Shown here one piece after another: positions 1 to 8,238 of a stretch of 64,000 bases of DNA. The position numbers and the translations under genes were made by a program. The DNA comes from Paraburkholderia sp. BCC1885 (GTDB taxonomy: Bacteria; Pseudomonadota; Gammaproteobacteria; Burkholderiales; Burkholderiaceae): positions 265,382-329,381 of the forward strand of contig NZ_CAAJGM010000230.1 of the NCBI RefSeq assembly GCF_900996235.1. The letters are read 5' to 3'. How positions within the stretch are numbered: the first letter of the stretch is position 1; every line of letters starts with the position of its first letter. A model generated the notes under the pieces. It was not told the origin of the DNA. It was given only the letters and a program-made list of their open reading frames with translations, and did no database searches.

Positions 1-98
1 AGACCGTCGGCATCGAAGACGACAGCAAGCGGATTGCCCTTGAACGGCACCGCGGTGAAGACATCAACCTGTTTGAAGCGGACAGTACGGGCAGGCAT
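1..98 (-). CDS. PhzF-family isomerase-like protein (N-terminal fragment)
   Basis: Only the first 32 or so codons lie in the window; the gene runs off the left edge. The translated start, MPARTVRFKQVDVFT followed by FKGNPLAVVFDADGL, matches the conserved opening of the PhzF / phenazine-biosynthesis-like family, where a Q-x-D-x-F strand is followed by a G-N-P-x-A-V-V segment. These proteins have a diaminopimelate-epimerase-like fold, and many members have unknown substrates. An in-frame ATG three codons upstream (at 107) is an alternative start; neither has a clear ribosome binding site. The family call is fairly safe. The substrate cannot be inferred. Confidence 0.75.
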   Translation of the reverse strand, partial: MPARTVRFKQVDVFTAVPFKGNPLAVVFDADG

Positions 99-327
99 GG
101 GATTCATTCGCAATCGGCAATGGCAATCGGGTGATATTTCAGTGACGCGCCGCGCCGATTCTACTGTGGGATTGGTGTTCCGGCCATCATCAATACGGGA
201 TTATTTGTGAAGTTTTCGGGTGTTTTTATTGATTCGATTGTCTCAATGCCGAATAGCAATAATGAAATTGCCAATTGCGACGAATAGGCGCGGAATCGCG
301 GCGAGAAGGTGTGGATTGTTGCCGGTG

Positions 328-374
328 ATAAAACAAAACGCGCCGTGGGTGCCAGGCACCGCACGACGCGTTTT
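328..374 (-). terminator. Probable rho-independent terminator of the RidA-family gene
   Basis: An interrupted hairpin pairs aaaacgcg (335-342) with cgcgtttt (367-374). Its inner helix is ggtgcc/ggcacc, with one mismatch and one bulge. Read on the minus strand it is followed by T-rich sequence and sits about 27 bases past the stop of the gene ending at 401. The rest of 99-400 holds the upstream region of the PhzF-like gene. That region is AT-richer than its surroundings, and I see no coding region in it. Confidence 0.6.
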
Positions 375-400
375 AGCTGACGATCAGCCGCAACGGCGGC

Positions 401-865
401 TTATTCGACTTCAGCGATCATTTCGATTTCGACGCAGGCGCCCAGCGGAATCTGCGCCACGCCGAAGGCCGAGCGGGCGTGCTTGCCGCGCTCGCCGAAC
501 ACGTCGGCCACCAGTTCGGACGCGCCGTTGGTGACGAGATGCTGCTCGGTGAAATCGGGCGTTGAGTTCACGAGGCTCATCAGCTTGACGATGCGCTTGA
601 CGCGGTTCAGGTCGCCCACGTGCGCATGCAGCGTGGCCAGCAGGTCGACGGCGATCGAGCGCGCGGCCAGCTTGCCGTCTGCCGTGGTGAGTTCCGCGCC
701 GAGCTTGCCGGCCCACACCTTGCCGTCTTTCTTGGCGATGTGGCCCGACAGGTACACGGTGTTGCCGCTTTGCGCGCTCATCACGTAAGCCGCGGCGGGT
801 GCGCCGGCGGTGGGCAGTTCGATGCCCAGTTCCTTCAGCTTGTCGTACACGTTTGCTTGAGTCAT
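401..865 (-). CDS. RidA (YjgF/YER057c/UK114) family protein
   Basis: 154 residues starting MTQANVYDKLKELGIELP. RidA-type proteins form trimers and hydrolyse reactive enamine/imine intermediates released by PLP enzymes. The segment VYLSGHIAKKDG and the C-terminal HARSAFGVAQIPLGACVEIE show the conserved Arg and the final beta strand typical of the family. At 154 residues it belongs to the longer branch rather than to the ~128-residue archetype. The ATG at 865 is preceded by AAGGA at good spacing; the reading frame stays open further upstream, but without family similarity. It lies 3' of a PLP-dependent aminotransferase on the same strand (56-bp gap). That placement fits a role in removing reactive by-products of that enzyme (inference). 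Confidence 0.85.
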   Translation of the reverse strand: MTQANVYDKLKELGIELPTAGAPAAAYVMSAQSGNTVYLSGHIAKKDGKVWAGKLGAELTTADGKLAARSIAVDLLATLHAHVGDLNRVKRIVKLMSLVNSTPDFTEQHLVTNGASELVADVFGERGKHARSAFGVAQIPLGACVEIEMIAEVE

Positions 866-921
866 GGCATGTCCTTGTGAATGGGGAAAAGAGGTTCCGG
901 CATAGCGGCTCGGCCCGGACC

Positions 922-2118
922 TTAGACGCGCGCGCGGATCAGTTCCGCGAGACGCGCCACGCCTTCGTCGATCCTGGCCGGCGGCACGGTGACGAACGAC
1001 AGACGCAGCGTGTTGTGCTGCGCCTCGTTGGCATAGAACGGACCGCCCGGCACGAACGCGACATTCTGCGCAACGGCTTCTTCGAGCAACTGCATGCTGT
1101 TGATCTGTGCGGGCAGGTTGACCCACACGAACATGCCGCCTTCGGGACGGTTCCAGCTCACGCCCGGCGGCATGTAACGTTCGAGCGACGCCAGCATCGC
1201 GGCGCACTGGTCGCGGTACAGCGCGCGAATGGTCGGCACGTGGGTGTCGAGGAAGCCGTCTTTCACCACCTCATGCACGATGCGCTGCGTGAAGCTCGGC
1301 GTGTGCAGGTCGGTGGCCTGCTTGGCCTGCACCAGCTTGAAGTGGAGTTCCTCGGGCGCAATGATGTAGCCGATGCGCAGGCCCGGCGCCAGTACCTTGG
1401 AGAACGAGCCGAGATGCACGATGTGATCGGGCGCCATCGACAGCATGGTCTGCAGCGGTTCGCCGGCGTAGTCGAGCGCGCCGTATGGATCGTCTTCGAT
1501 GACCGGGAACGGCGCGGTCTGCGCCAGGGCGGCGAGGGCGCGGCGGCGTTCGATCGGCAGACGGCGGCCGGTCGGATTCTGGAAGTTCGGCTGGGCGTAC
1601 AGCAGACGCGCGCCGGCCGTCAGCTCGGGCGTGAGCGCCGCGGGGATCAGGCCGTTGTCGTCGGTCGCCACCTGCACGTAGCGCGGTTCGTACATCGAAA
1701 ACGACTGCAGCGCGCCGAGGTAGGTCGGGGTTTCCACCAGCACCGGGCTGTCCGGATCGATCAGTACCTTGCCGAGCAGATCGAGCGCCTGCTGCGAACC
1801 GGTCGTGATCAGCACCTGCGACGCGCGGATCTGGGCGCCGTGCACCGAATAGCGCGCCGCGATCCACTCGCGCAACGGCAGGTAGCCTTCGGTGGCGCTG
1901 TACTGCAGCGCGGCGGCGGGCGAGTCGCGCAGGATGCGCTCCGATGCTTCGCGCATCCGTTCAGCGGGGAAGGTGGCCGGCGACGGCAGGCCGCCCGCGA
2001 ACGAAATGACTTCGGGCCGTTCGGTGACCTTCAGGATTTCGCGAATCGCCGAGCTGGTGAGCTTGCGTGCGCGTTCGGAAAGTTGCCACGTGGGGGCTTG
2101 AAGGTCGCTTTGGTCCAT
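922..2118 (-). CDS. PLP-dependent fold-type I aminotransferase (2-aminoadipate/LysN-like)
   Basis: 398 residues. The Schiff-base lysine is in GSFSKVLAPGLRIGY (about residue 241). Other family marks are SFAGGLPSPATFP near the N-terminus and YAQPNFQNPTGRRL, the Asn-Pro-x-Gly cofactor and substrate region. These place it with the free-standing aminotransferases related to MocR C-terminal domains, such as 2-aminoadipate or valine-pyruvate type enzymes. The exact amino acid substrate is not visible. The ATG at 2118 follows GAGGAAACT. The frame is open for 21 more codons upstream, but that stretch does not look like family sequence. It is probably cotranscribed with the RidA-like gene downstream. 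Confidence 0.85.
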   Translation of the reverse strand: MDQSDLQAPTWQLSERARKLTSSAIREILKVTERPEVISFAGGLPSPATFPAERMREASERILRDSPAAALQYSATEGYLPLREWIAARYSVHGAQIRASQVLITTGSQQALDLLGKVLIDPDSPVLVETPTYLGALQSFSMYEPRYVQVATDDNGLIPAALTPELTAGARLLYAQPNFQNPTGRRLPIERRRALAALAQTAPFPVIEDDPYGALDYAGEPLQTMLSMAPDHIVHLGSFSKVLAPGLRIGYIIAPEELHFKLVQAKQATDLHTPSFTQRIVHEVVKDGFLDTHVPTIRALYRDQCAAMLASLERYMPPGVSWNRPEGGMFVWVNLPAQINSMQLLEEAVAQNVAFVPGGPFYANEAQHNTLRLSFVTVPPARIDEGVARLAELIRARV

Positions 2119-2263
2119 AGTTTCCTCGACAGCTAATGCTGGATCAGATTCGTCAAAAACTTCGATTATCGCGCGAGTCACCTGACTGCGCGGTACTTCC
2201 TGTGCTTCTTCCTGCTTGATGCGTCTCGCTTTCTCTACCGCGGCGTGCCGATCCCGCGTGCCG

Positions 2264-2989
2264 CTATTGCAGCGTGCGCGGCCCGAGCGGGGTCTCGAAC
2301 TCCGCGATCAGCGCCGGCGCGGTCGAGGCTTCCTCCGCCGTGGCGACTTCGATCAGATGAGACGCGCCGAGCCAGCGCAGATGTTCCGTAATCGTCGCCG
2401 CTTGCGGGTGAACCGCCTTGAGCGACTTCAGCGCCAGCTCCGTTTCCGGCAGCACCCCGGACGGGTGATGCGGCGTGTCCCACTGGATCAGGGTGGGCAC
2501 GATGCCGTCGCCGGCGCCTTGCCAGCTCGGGAACGCGCCGTCGTCCGGTACGGCCAGGCTCCATGTGAAGACGCCGCGGCTCATTGGCACGACCGGCGCA
2601 ATCCGCTGCGGATACTGCGCCTGCCAGCGCTGCAGATCCTTGGGACGCTCGACGCGCACCACCCAATGCGACAGATACGGGCCGCTCGCGAGCCGCGCCG
2701 CGGTTTGCGGCGCGTCGAGTGCGAACAGGCGTGGACGGGCTTCTACACCGCCGGCGCCGCTGGCAGCGTCGACGTCGCTGGCGGGTGCTGCGGCGTCCGG
2801 GTCGATGGCGATTACTTCGAGATACACGCCGCCCCACAGATTCAATAGCCGGTTATGGGTGCGCATCAACGGATGCGCGCCGCCGCCGGCCGGCGCCACG
2901 CCGAGTGTGTCGGCGACGTACTGCGTGCCCTCGTCGAGCGTGCGGGCGGAAATCACGAGGTGGTCGAGTCGAAGCGTGTGAGCGGTCAT
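2264..2989 (-). CDS. VOC-superfamily (glyoxalase-like domain) protein
   Basis: 241 residues. The opening LRLDHLVISARTLDEG and the following GGGAHPLMRTHNRLLNLWGG match the glyoxalase-like (Glyoxalase_3 type) branch of the vicinal oxygen chelate fold. A metal-ligand candidate His is in DHLV, and YLEVIAIDP forms the usual second strand. The enzymatic role is not predictable. The gene is transcribed away from the MocR regulator at 3188, so the 198-bp gap between them is a shared divergent promoter region. It lies upstream of the aminotransferase with a 145-bp gap, and all three minus-strand genes could be regulated together. The C-terminal half is less conserved. Confidence 0.75.
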   Translation of the reverse strand: MTAHTLRLDHLVISARTLDEGTQYVADTLGVAPAGGGAHPLMRTHNRLLNLWGGVYLEVIAIDPDAAAPASDVDAASGAGGVEARPRLFALDAPQTAARLASGPYLSHWVVRVERPKDLQRWQAQYPQRIAPVVPMSRGVFTWSLAVPDDGAFPSWQGAGDGIVPTLIQWDTPHHPSGVLPETELALKSLKAVHPQAATITEHLRWLGASHLIEVATAEEASTAPALIAEFETPLGPRTLQ

Positions 2990-3143
2990 GGCGGTGGACG
3001 GAGTCGTTCTGCGGTAAGGCGGGTGAAGCCTGCGGCATGGAGATAAGGCTTGCCGGGGCCGTAAGCATAACCGTTTGCCGCACCGTCGCGGTATCTGGAC
3101 GCGATTTTGAGATTAAATGTAACGCCGTGGACCTGCACAGTAA

Positions 3144-3174
3144 CGGTACAATCGGGCCGATAGTGTTCGGTACA
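3144..3174 (+). promoter_or_regulatory. Direct repeat CGGTACA in the MocR-gene promoter region, likely autoregulatory operator
   Basis: Two copies of CGGTACA occur at 3144-3150 and 3168-3174, 24 bp apart. Over 12 bases (CGGTACAATCGG and CGGTACAGTTGG) they agree at 10. The first copy overlaps a -10-like TACAAT (3147-3152). The repeats lie 14-44 bp before the regulator's ATG. MocR-type regulators such as GabR and PdxR are known to bind direct repeats in divergent promoters, so autoregulation is a reasonable inference. No clear -35 element is visible. Confidence 0.45.
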
Positions 3175-3187
3175 GTTGGAGCCCACC

Positions 3188-4642
3188 ATGTCCGCCGCGC
3201 TTGAGCAAATCCCCGCCCCGAACGACGCCTCTTCCCTGACGCTGGTCGATCAGCTCGTCCAATGGGCGCGCCGCCGCATCGAGGAACGCGTGTTTCGCGC
3301 CGGCATGCGCATGCCGTCGATCCGCAAGCTGGCGCTCGACAAGGGCGTGTCGCGCTTCACCGTGGTGGAGGCTTACGAGCGGCTGGTGGCGCAGGGTTAT
3401 CTCGATTCGCGGCGCGGCTCCGGCTTTTACGTGCGCGAGCGGCTGGCCGCGCCGATGCCGGGCGAGCGGCGGCAGAACGCGGAGGCGGTGGCGGCCTCGA
3501 ATACGATCGACGTTGTCTGGCTTTTGCGCAACATGCTGCAAACGTCGACCCGGCCGGAACGCGGCCCCGGTCTCGGCTATCTGCCAAGCCGCTGGCTCGA
3601 CGGCGACCTGATTACCGCCGCGCTGCGCACGCTCGGCCGGCAAAGCGGTGCGCAGATGCTCGGTTTCGGCACGGCGCAGGGTTTTCTGCCGCTGCGCCAG
3701 CAGTTGCAGACGCGGCTGGAGGAGCTGGAGATCGGCGCCTCGCCCGATCAGATCGTGCTGACTTCGGGGATTACCCAGGCCATCGACCTGATCGCGCGCA
3801 TCTTCGTGCAACCCGGCGACACCGTGATTCTCGGCGACCCGGCCTGGTTCCAGATGTTCGGCCGCTTTGCCTCGCAGGGCGCGCATCTCGTCGGCATGCC
3901 GTACACGCCGGAAGGCCCCGACCTCGACGCGCTGGAAACGCTGGTGCAGACGTGGCGGCCGAAAATGCTCGTCATCAATTCGGTGCTGCAAAACCCCACT
4001 GGCACCTCGCTCACCGCCGCGCAGGCGTTTCGCATCCTGCGCCTCGCGGAGGAGTACGACTTCATCGTCGTCGAGGACGACGTCTACGGCGATCTCTGCC
4101 CGCCGGGCTATCCAGCCACCCGTCTCGCCAGTCTCGACCAGCTAAAGCGCGTGATCTACCTGTGCAGCTATTCGAAGACGCTGGCGCCCAATCTGCGGGT
4201 CGGTTTCGTCGCCGGCTCGCCGGATGTGGCGAAGGCGGTCGCGGATCAGAAGATGCTGGTGGGCATGACGAGCCCGGAACTGAACGAGCGGGTGCTGTAC
4301 AAGATTCTCACCGAGGGCCACTACCGCCGCCACGTGGAACGGCTGCGCGCGCGGCTCGACGGCGTGCGCGACAAGTCCGCGCGGATGCTGGAGAAGACCG
4401 GTCTGAAACTGTTTCAGACGCCGGGCGCGGGCATGTTCCTGTGGGCCGACACCGGCGTGGATACCGACATGCTCGCCGCCGCCGGACACGAGGCGGGCTT
4501 TCTGCTGACGCCGGGTAGCCTGTTTTCGCCGCTGCAGTCGCCTTCGAGCTGGACGCGCTTTAACGTCGCCAATTGCGGCGATCCGGCGCTGCCGGCCTTC
4601 CTCGGCCGCTATCTGGACAGCGTCATCCGGCGCGCCTCTTGA
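3188..4642 (+). CDS. MocR/GntR-type transcriptional regulator with aminotransferase domain
   Basis: 484 residues. The N-terminal winged helix (about residues 15-85) includes RRIEERVFRAGMRMPSIRKL and the recognition region SRFTVVEAYERLVAQGYL. A linker leads to a complete fold-type I aminotransferase domain. The PLP lysine lies in CSYSKTLAPNLRVGF (Lys about 330), with NSVLQNPTGTSL and VEDDVYGDL for cofactor binding. In this family the C-terminal domain senses PLP or amino-acid ligands rather than catalysing a pathway step. The ATG at 3188 gives the expected length; an in-frame ATG four codons earlier is possible. The gene is divergent from the VOC gene and close to a free aminotransferase, both of which could be its targets (inference). 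Confidence 0.85.
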   Translation: MSAALEQIPAPNDASSLTLVDQLVQWARRRIEERVFRAGMRMPSIRKLALDKGVSRFTVVEAYERLVAQGYLDSRRGSGFYVRERLAAPMPGERRQNAEAVAASNTIDVVWLLRNMLQTSTRPERGPGLGYLPSRWLDGDLITAALRTLGRQSGAQMLGFGTAQGFLPLRQQLQTRLEELEIGASPDQIVLTSGITQAIDLIARIFVQPGDTVILGDPAWFQMFGRFASQGAHLVGMPYTPEGPDLDALETLVQTWRPKMLVINSVLQNPTGTSLTAAQAFRILRLAEEYDFIVVEDDVYGDLCPPGYPATRLASLDQLKRVIYLCSYSKTLAPNLRVGFVAGSPDVAKAVADQKMLVGMTSPELNERVLYKILTEGHYRRHVERLRARLDGVRDKSARMLEKTGLKLFQTPGAGMFLWADTGVDTDMLAAAGHEAGFLLTPGSLFSPLQSPSSWTRFNVANCGDPALPAFLGRYLDSVIRRAS

Positions 4643-4665
4643 AATCACCTCGATAGTACCCAACT
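4638..4665 (+). promoter_or_regulatory. Candidate sigma-32 (heat-shock) promoter of htpG
   Basis: CTTGAAA (4638-4644) is a perfect match to the sigma-32 -35 element. After 14 bp comes CCCAACT (4659-4665), resembling the CCCCATNT -10. The -35 overlaps the TGA stop of the MocR gene. The predicted transcript would have a leader of about 90 bases before the htpG ATG, and a sigma-32 promoter is expected biologically for htpG. Confidence 0.55.
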
Positions 4666-4763
4666 AGCGACCGATCCGCCGCGTGTCAGGCGACCCGCAG
4701 GCCCGCCCGGTCGCCGCCCATGCCGCCCCGAATTAACCGCAACAAACAGAGAGGAAATTGACC

Positions 4764-6662
4764 ATGGCACAAGAAACCATGAGCTTTCAGGCAGAAGTGA
4801 AACAGCTTCTGCAACTGATGATTCATTCGCTGTACAGCAACAAGGAAATTTTCCTGCGTGAGCTGATTTCGAACGCCTCGGACGCGGCCGACAAGCTGCG
4901 CTTCGAAGCCATCGAAAATAATGCGCTCTACGAAAACGATCCGAATCTGCGCATTCGTATCTCGTTCGACAAAGCCGCGCGCACCGTCACGATCGACGAT
5001 AACGGCATCGGCATGAGCCGCGACGAAGCCATTTCGCATCTCGGCACGATCGCCCGCTCGGGCACCAAGGAATTCTTCGGCAAGCTGTCCGGCGACCAGC
5101 AGAAAGATGCGGCGCTGATCGGCCAGTTCGGCGTGGGTTTCTATTCGGGCTTTATCGTCGCGGACAAGATCACGGTCGAAACGCGCCGCGCCGGTTTGCC
5201 GGCGGCCGAAGGCGTGCGCTGGGAAAGCGCCGGCGAAGGCGATTTCGCGGTGGAGACGATCGAGCGCGCGCAACGCGGCACGACCATCACGCTGCATTTG
5301 CGCGCCGACGAAGACGAACTGCTGTCGTCGCATCGCCTGAAGTCGATCATCCAGAAGTATTCGGACCACGTCGCGCTGCCCATCCTGATGCAGAAGGAAG
5401 AATGGGACGCGGAAAAGGGCGAGATGGTGACGAAGGACGAGGACGAAACCGTCAACCAGGCGAGCGCGCTGTGGACCCGTCCGAAGAGCGAGATCACCGA
5501 CGAGCAGTACAAGCAGTTCTATCAGCATCTGTCGCACGATCACCAGGATCCGCTGACGTGGACGCATAACCGCGTCGAAGGCCGCAGCGAATACACGCAA
5601 CTGCTGTACGTGCCGGGCGCGGCGCCGTTCGACATGTGGAACCGCGATCATCGCGGCGGCCTCAAGCTGTATGTGAAGCGCGTGTTCATCATGGACGACG
5701 CCGAGCAACTGCTGCCCACCTACCTGCGATTCGTCAAGGGCGTGGTGGATTCGAGCGACCTGCCGCTGAACGTGTCGCGTGAAATCCTCCAGGAAAGCCG
5801 CGACGTGAAGGCGATCCGTGAAGGCGTGACGAAGCGCTCGCTGTCGATGCTCGAAGAACTGGCCAATGCCGACAACGACGCCGACAAGGAAAAGTACGCG
5901 ACCTTCTGGAAGGAGTTCGGCCAGGCGCTGAAAGAGGGCGTGGGCGAAGACTTCGCCAACAAGGACCGGATTGCCAGGCTGCTGCGCTTCGCGTCGACGC
6001 ATACGGATTCGCCGGAGCAGAACGTTGCGCTGGCGGATTACGTCGCGCGCATGAAGCCGGAGCAAAGCAAGATTTATTACGTCACCGCCGACACCTTCCA
6101 GGCTGCGACCCATAGCCCGCATCTCGAAGTGTTCCGCAAGAAAGGCGTGGAAGTGCTGCTGCTGACGGATCGCGTCGACGAATGGATGCTGTCGTTCCTC
6201 AATGAATTCGACGGCAAGCCGCTGCAAAGCGTCGCGCGCGGCGATCTCGACCTCGGCGCGCTGAACGACGAGGAAAAGCAGGCGCAGGATAAGGTCAGCG
6301 AAGAATTGAAACCGCTCGTCGAGAAGATGAAGGAAGCGCTGAAGGACAAGGCGAAGGACGTGCGTCTGACGTTCCGCCTGACCGACTCGCCGTCCTGCCT
6401 CGTCGCCGACGACGGGGAAATGAGCGGCTACCTGCAACGCATGCTGAAGGCAGCGGGCCAGCAGGCGCCGTCGTTCCATCCGATTCTGGAAGTGAATCCG
6501 GAGCACGCGCTGGTGAAGGGCTTGCATGCGGACAGCGCGAACTTCGACGACTGGTGTCATCTGTTGTTCGACCAGGCGTTGCTCGCGGAAGGCGGCGCGC
6601 TGGAAGATCCGGCGAGCTTCGTCAAGCGGACCAATGCCCTGTTGCTGGCTCGCGCGGGGTGA
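4764..6662 (+). CDS. htpG: HSP90-family molecular chaperone HtpG
   Basis: 632 residues, full length. The N-terminal GHKL ATPase carries LISNASDAADKLR (catalytic Glu and Mg-binding Asn region), IDDNGIGMSRDE and the GQFGVGFYSGF glycine-rich lid. The middle domain contains the LPLNVSREILQ motif, and the C-terminal dimerisation domain ends in ALLLARAG. The protein is an ATP-driven cytosolic chaperone for client proteins under heat stress. The ATG at 4764 is preceded by GAGG at 4751-4754; a TTG two codons earlier is less likely. A sigma-32-type promoter lies upstream and a perfect-stem terminator downstream, so it is probably a monocistronic heat-shock gene. Confidence 0.97.
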   Translation: MAQETMSFQAEVKQLLQLMIHSLYSNKEIFLRELISNASDAADKLRFEAIENNALYENDPNLRIRISFDKAARTVTIDDNGIGMSRDEAISHLGTIARSGTKEFFGKLSGDQQKDAALIGQFGVGFYSGFIVADKITVETRRAGLPAAEGVRWESAGEGDFAVETIERAQRGTTITLHLRADEDELLSSHRLKSIIQKYSDHVALPILMQKEEWDAEKGEMVTKDEDETVNQASALWTRPKSEITDEQYKQFYQHLSHDHQDPLTWTHNRVEGRSEYTQLLYVPGAAPFDMWNRDHRGGLKLYVKRVFIMDDAEQLLPTYLRFVKGVVDSSDLPLNVSREILQESRDVKAIREGVTKRSLSMLEELANADNDADKEKYATFWKEFGQALKEGVGEDFANKDRIARLLRFASTHTDSPEQNVALADYVARMKPEQSKIYYVTADTFQAATHSPHLEVFRKKGVEVLLLTDRVDEWMLSFLNEFDGKPLQSVARGDLDLGALNDEEKQAQDKVSEELKPLVEKMKEALKDKAKDVRLTFRLTDSPSCLVADDGEMSGYLQRMLKAAGQQAPSFHPILEVNPEHALVKGLHADSANFDDWCHLLFDQALLAEGGALEDPASFVKRTNALLLARAG

Positions 6663-6723
6663 GTTGGAGCTGAGTTCGGGTTTGAGTTTGAGGCGCCTGT
6701 TTTTCGGGTGCCGGCAGGTTTGG

Positions 6724-6756
6724 AAAATGCGCTGCTTTTGGCAGCGCATTTTTTTG
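6724..6756 (+). terminator. Rho-independent terminator of htpG
   Basis: A perfect 10-bp stem AATGCGCTGC / GCAGCGCATT (6726-6735 with 6741-6750) has a 5-base loop and is followed by a run of T. It starts 61 bp after the htpG stop. Confidence 0.9.
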
Positions 6757-6890
6757 CCTGTTGCGGTGGCGTGCGTGTGCGGCGGATTGCGGCGCGGACG
6801 AGCCGCTGTCAGGCGAGCGCCTCTTGAGCGCGAATGGGTCCGGTATTGGCCTTGCTGCTTGCCGAAGGCTTGCCGGTTAATGCTTGAGGC

Positions 6891-7154
6891 TTAACGCGCC
6901 GGAGCCGGCGCGTGCTGGCGCACCTGGGCGAGAACCGATCCCGCTAGCTCTTTCGCTTCGGCACAGGCATCGTGGTTAGCCAGGACTTTTGCCGCGAGGC
7001 TGCCGATCGCCGCGCTCGTCTGTTTCGAGGTGTGATGTTGCGCGAGCGCCGAACCCGCCAGTTCCTTTTCCAGGTGAAACGAACTGTGCCGTGCGAGCAC
7101 GACAGCGGCCAGATGCGCGATGCGGTCGGACGTTTCTTTTCCGTTCTGATTCAC
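6891..7154 (-). CDS. Small hypothetical protein with an internal 38-residue-period duplication
   Basis: 87 residues, starting at a GTG (7152-7154) with a strong AAGGAG at 6-8 bases spacing. It has no signal peptide or membrane segment. Residues 12-39 and 50-77 are clear copies of each other: both contain LAA-x-VLA-x-H, then KELAGS-x-LAQ at the same spacing. The protein is therefore two tandem ~28-residue helical units joined by a Ser/Thr/Gln-rich linker. A 16-bp palindrome lies 45 bp upstream. I do not recognise a named domain and assign no function. The strong ribosome binding site and internal repeat support a real gene rather than a chance frame. Confidence 0.7.
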   Translation of the reverse strand: MNQNGKETSDRIAHLAAVVLARHSSFHLEKELAGSALAQHHTSKQTSAAIGSLAAKVLANHDACAEAKELAGSVLAQVRQHAPAPAR

Positions 7155-7198
7155 TTCGACTCCTTTGCGATTATTCTTAACGAGGCTTAAGAGGTGGA

Positions 7199-7214
7199 TC
7201 GTTCGGCCGAACGA
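7199..7214. promoter_or_regulatory. 16-bp perfect palindrome upstream of the small duplicated protein
   Basis: TCGTTCGGCCGAACGA is self-complementary over all 16 bases and lies 45 bp 5' of the GTG start at 7154. Its size and place suit a dimeric repressor or activator operator. The A-run on the plus-strand side means it does not look like a terminator for either neighbour. Confidence 0.45.
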
Positions 7215-7268
7215 AAAATCAGTATGGTTAACTAAGTAAAAATTATCAACGCCATTAAATTGAGATTT

Positions 7269-7304
7269 GAATATGAGATGAGGTCGCGCGAATTTCTCAT
7301 ATTC
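7269..7304. repeat. Inverted repeat in an AT-rich intergenic stretch
   Basis: gaatatgaga (7269-7278) and tctcatattc (7295-7304) are perfect 10-bp inverted copies around a 16-base spacer. No T-run follows on either strand. The surrounding 7180-7300 is unusually AT-rich for this chromosome. It lies between the OmpA-like lipoprotein gene (3' end at 7486) and the small protein's promoter side. I see no coding region in 7155-7485. Confidence 0.5.
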
Positions 7305-7485
7305 TGTGGAGGTTCGACGTCAGGCATTCCATCAGTTTTGAACGATGGTACGAGCCGCCCTGCGGGAATTTGCGGAGGACACGCGGGCCTGAACGGCGCG
7401 CGTGAATCAGGCAGATGTGTGAAACGATGATAAAACGCGGCGCGGCATGCGCCGCGCCTGAAGCCGACCCGCAGGGCCGGTGCCA

Positions 7486-7989
7486 CTAGCGTCCCATCAA
7501 GGTATCCATCGTCTCGCCGCGCACGACGATTTCGGTGCGCCGGTTCAGCGCGCGGCCTTCCGGCGTATCGTTGCTGGCGACCGGATTGTTATATGCCTCG
7601 CCCTTGGTGCGGATGCGGTCCATGACCACGCCTTCCTTCACCAGCGCGTAGCCCACCGCCTTGGCGCGATCTTCGGAGAGTTGCTGGTTATATTCGAGCG
7701 TGCCGACGTTATCCGTATAGCCTTCGACGAGCACCGGTTTCTTGCTGCGGCTGAGCAGAACCGCCGAGCGCGTGATCACAGCGGCAGCGTCGGGACGAAT
7801 CTCGGACTTGCCGAAGTCGAATAGCGCGGTTTCGGGCAGCTTGACGGCCACGCCGTTGGCAACCGGCTTCACTTCGATCCCGACGGCCTGGTTTAACGAA
7901 GTTTCCTTGGCGCGATCCAGCGGCGCCGCACAACCCGTCAGAATCATGACCGCCATGGCGAAGACAGTCGCGCTCACAATTTTTTTCAT
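7486..7989 (-). CDS. OmpA-family peptidoglycan-associated lipoprotein
   Basis: 167 residues. The signal sequence ends in a lipobox ILTGC, with the lipidated Cys at residue 20, so the protein is an outer-membrane or periplasmic lipoprotein. From about residue 55 to the end it has an OmpA C-terminal domain: LFDFGKSEIRPDAAA, VEGYTDNVG, NQQLSEDRAKAV and the final GRALNRRTEIVV, including the Asp and Arg that bind diaminopimelate in peptidoglycan. The middle region is short, so it resembles Pal or YiaD-type proteins rather than a full OmpA barrel. AGAGGA precedes the ATG. It is transcribed away from ubiC. Confidence 0.9.
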   Translation of the reverse strand: MKKIVSATVFAMAVMILTGCAAPLDRAKETSLNQAVGIEVKPVANGVAVKLPETALFDFGKSEIRPDAAAVITRSAVLLSRSKKPVLVEGYTDNVGTLEYNQQLSEDRAKAVGYALVKEGVVMDRIRTKGEAYNNPVASNDTPEGRALNRRTEIVVRGETMDTLMGR

Positions 7990-8238
7990 CTTTGTTCCTC
8001 TTGTTCAGTATCAAATCAGATAGCGCGCCTTTCACCCCCTGCATGCACGGCACGCCGACTTTGCGATGCATCGAGCTTTTTATCGTGCGAGGCGCTACGA
8101 GGAAAATAAGACCTGTCTGAAAGCTGAGGGCGGGTTGATGCCTGTCTCCGTGACCCGGCAGCACCAGGAGCCGCGAGGAGCCGCGCGCATGCCCGCCTCG
8201 AAGAACATCCCTACGCGGCGCCGTTATAATCCGACACC

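Noticed and set aside
161..364. Possible 67-residue gene on the minus strand between the RidA and PhzF genes.
   Set aside because: No ribosome binding site or family motif; it overlaps the RidA-gene terminator.
4686..6749. 687-codon minus-strand frame opposite htpG.
   Set aside because: It is a shadow of htpG with no family motif and runs through the htpG terminator; the translation is Arg/Gln/Val rich.
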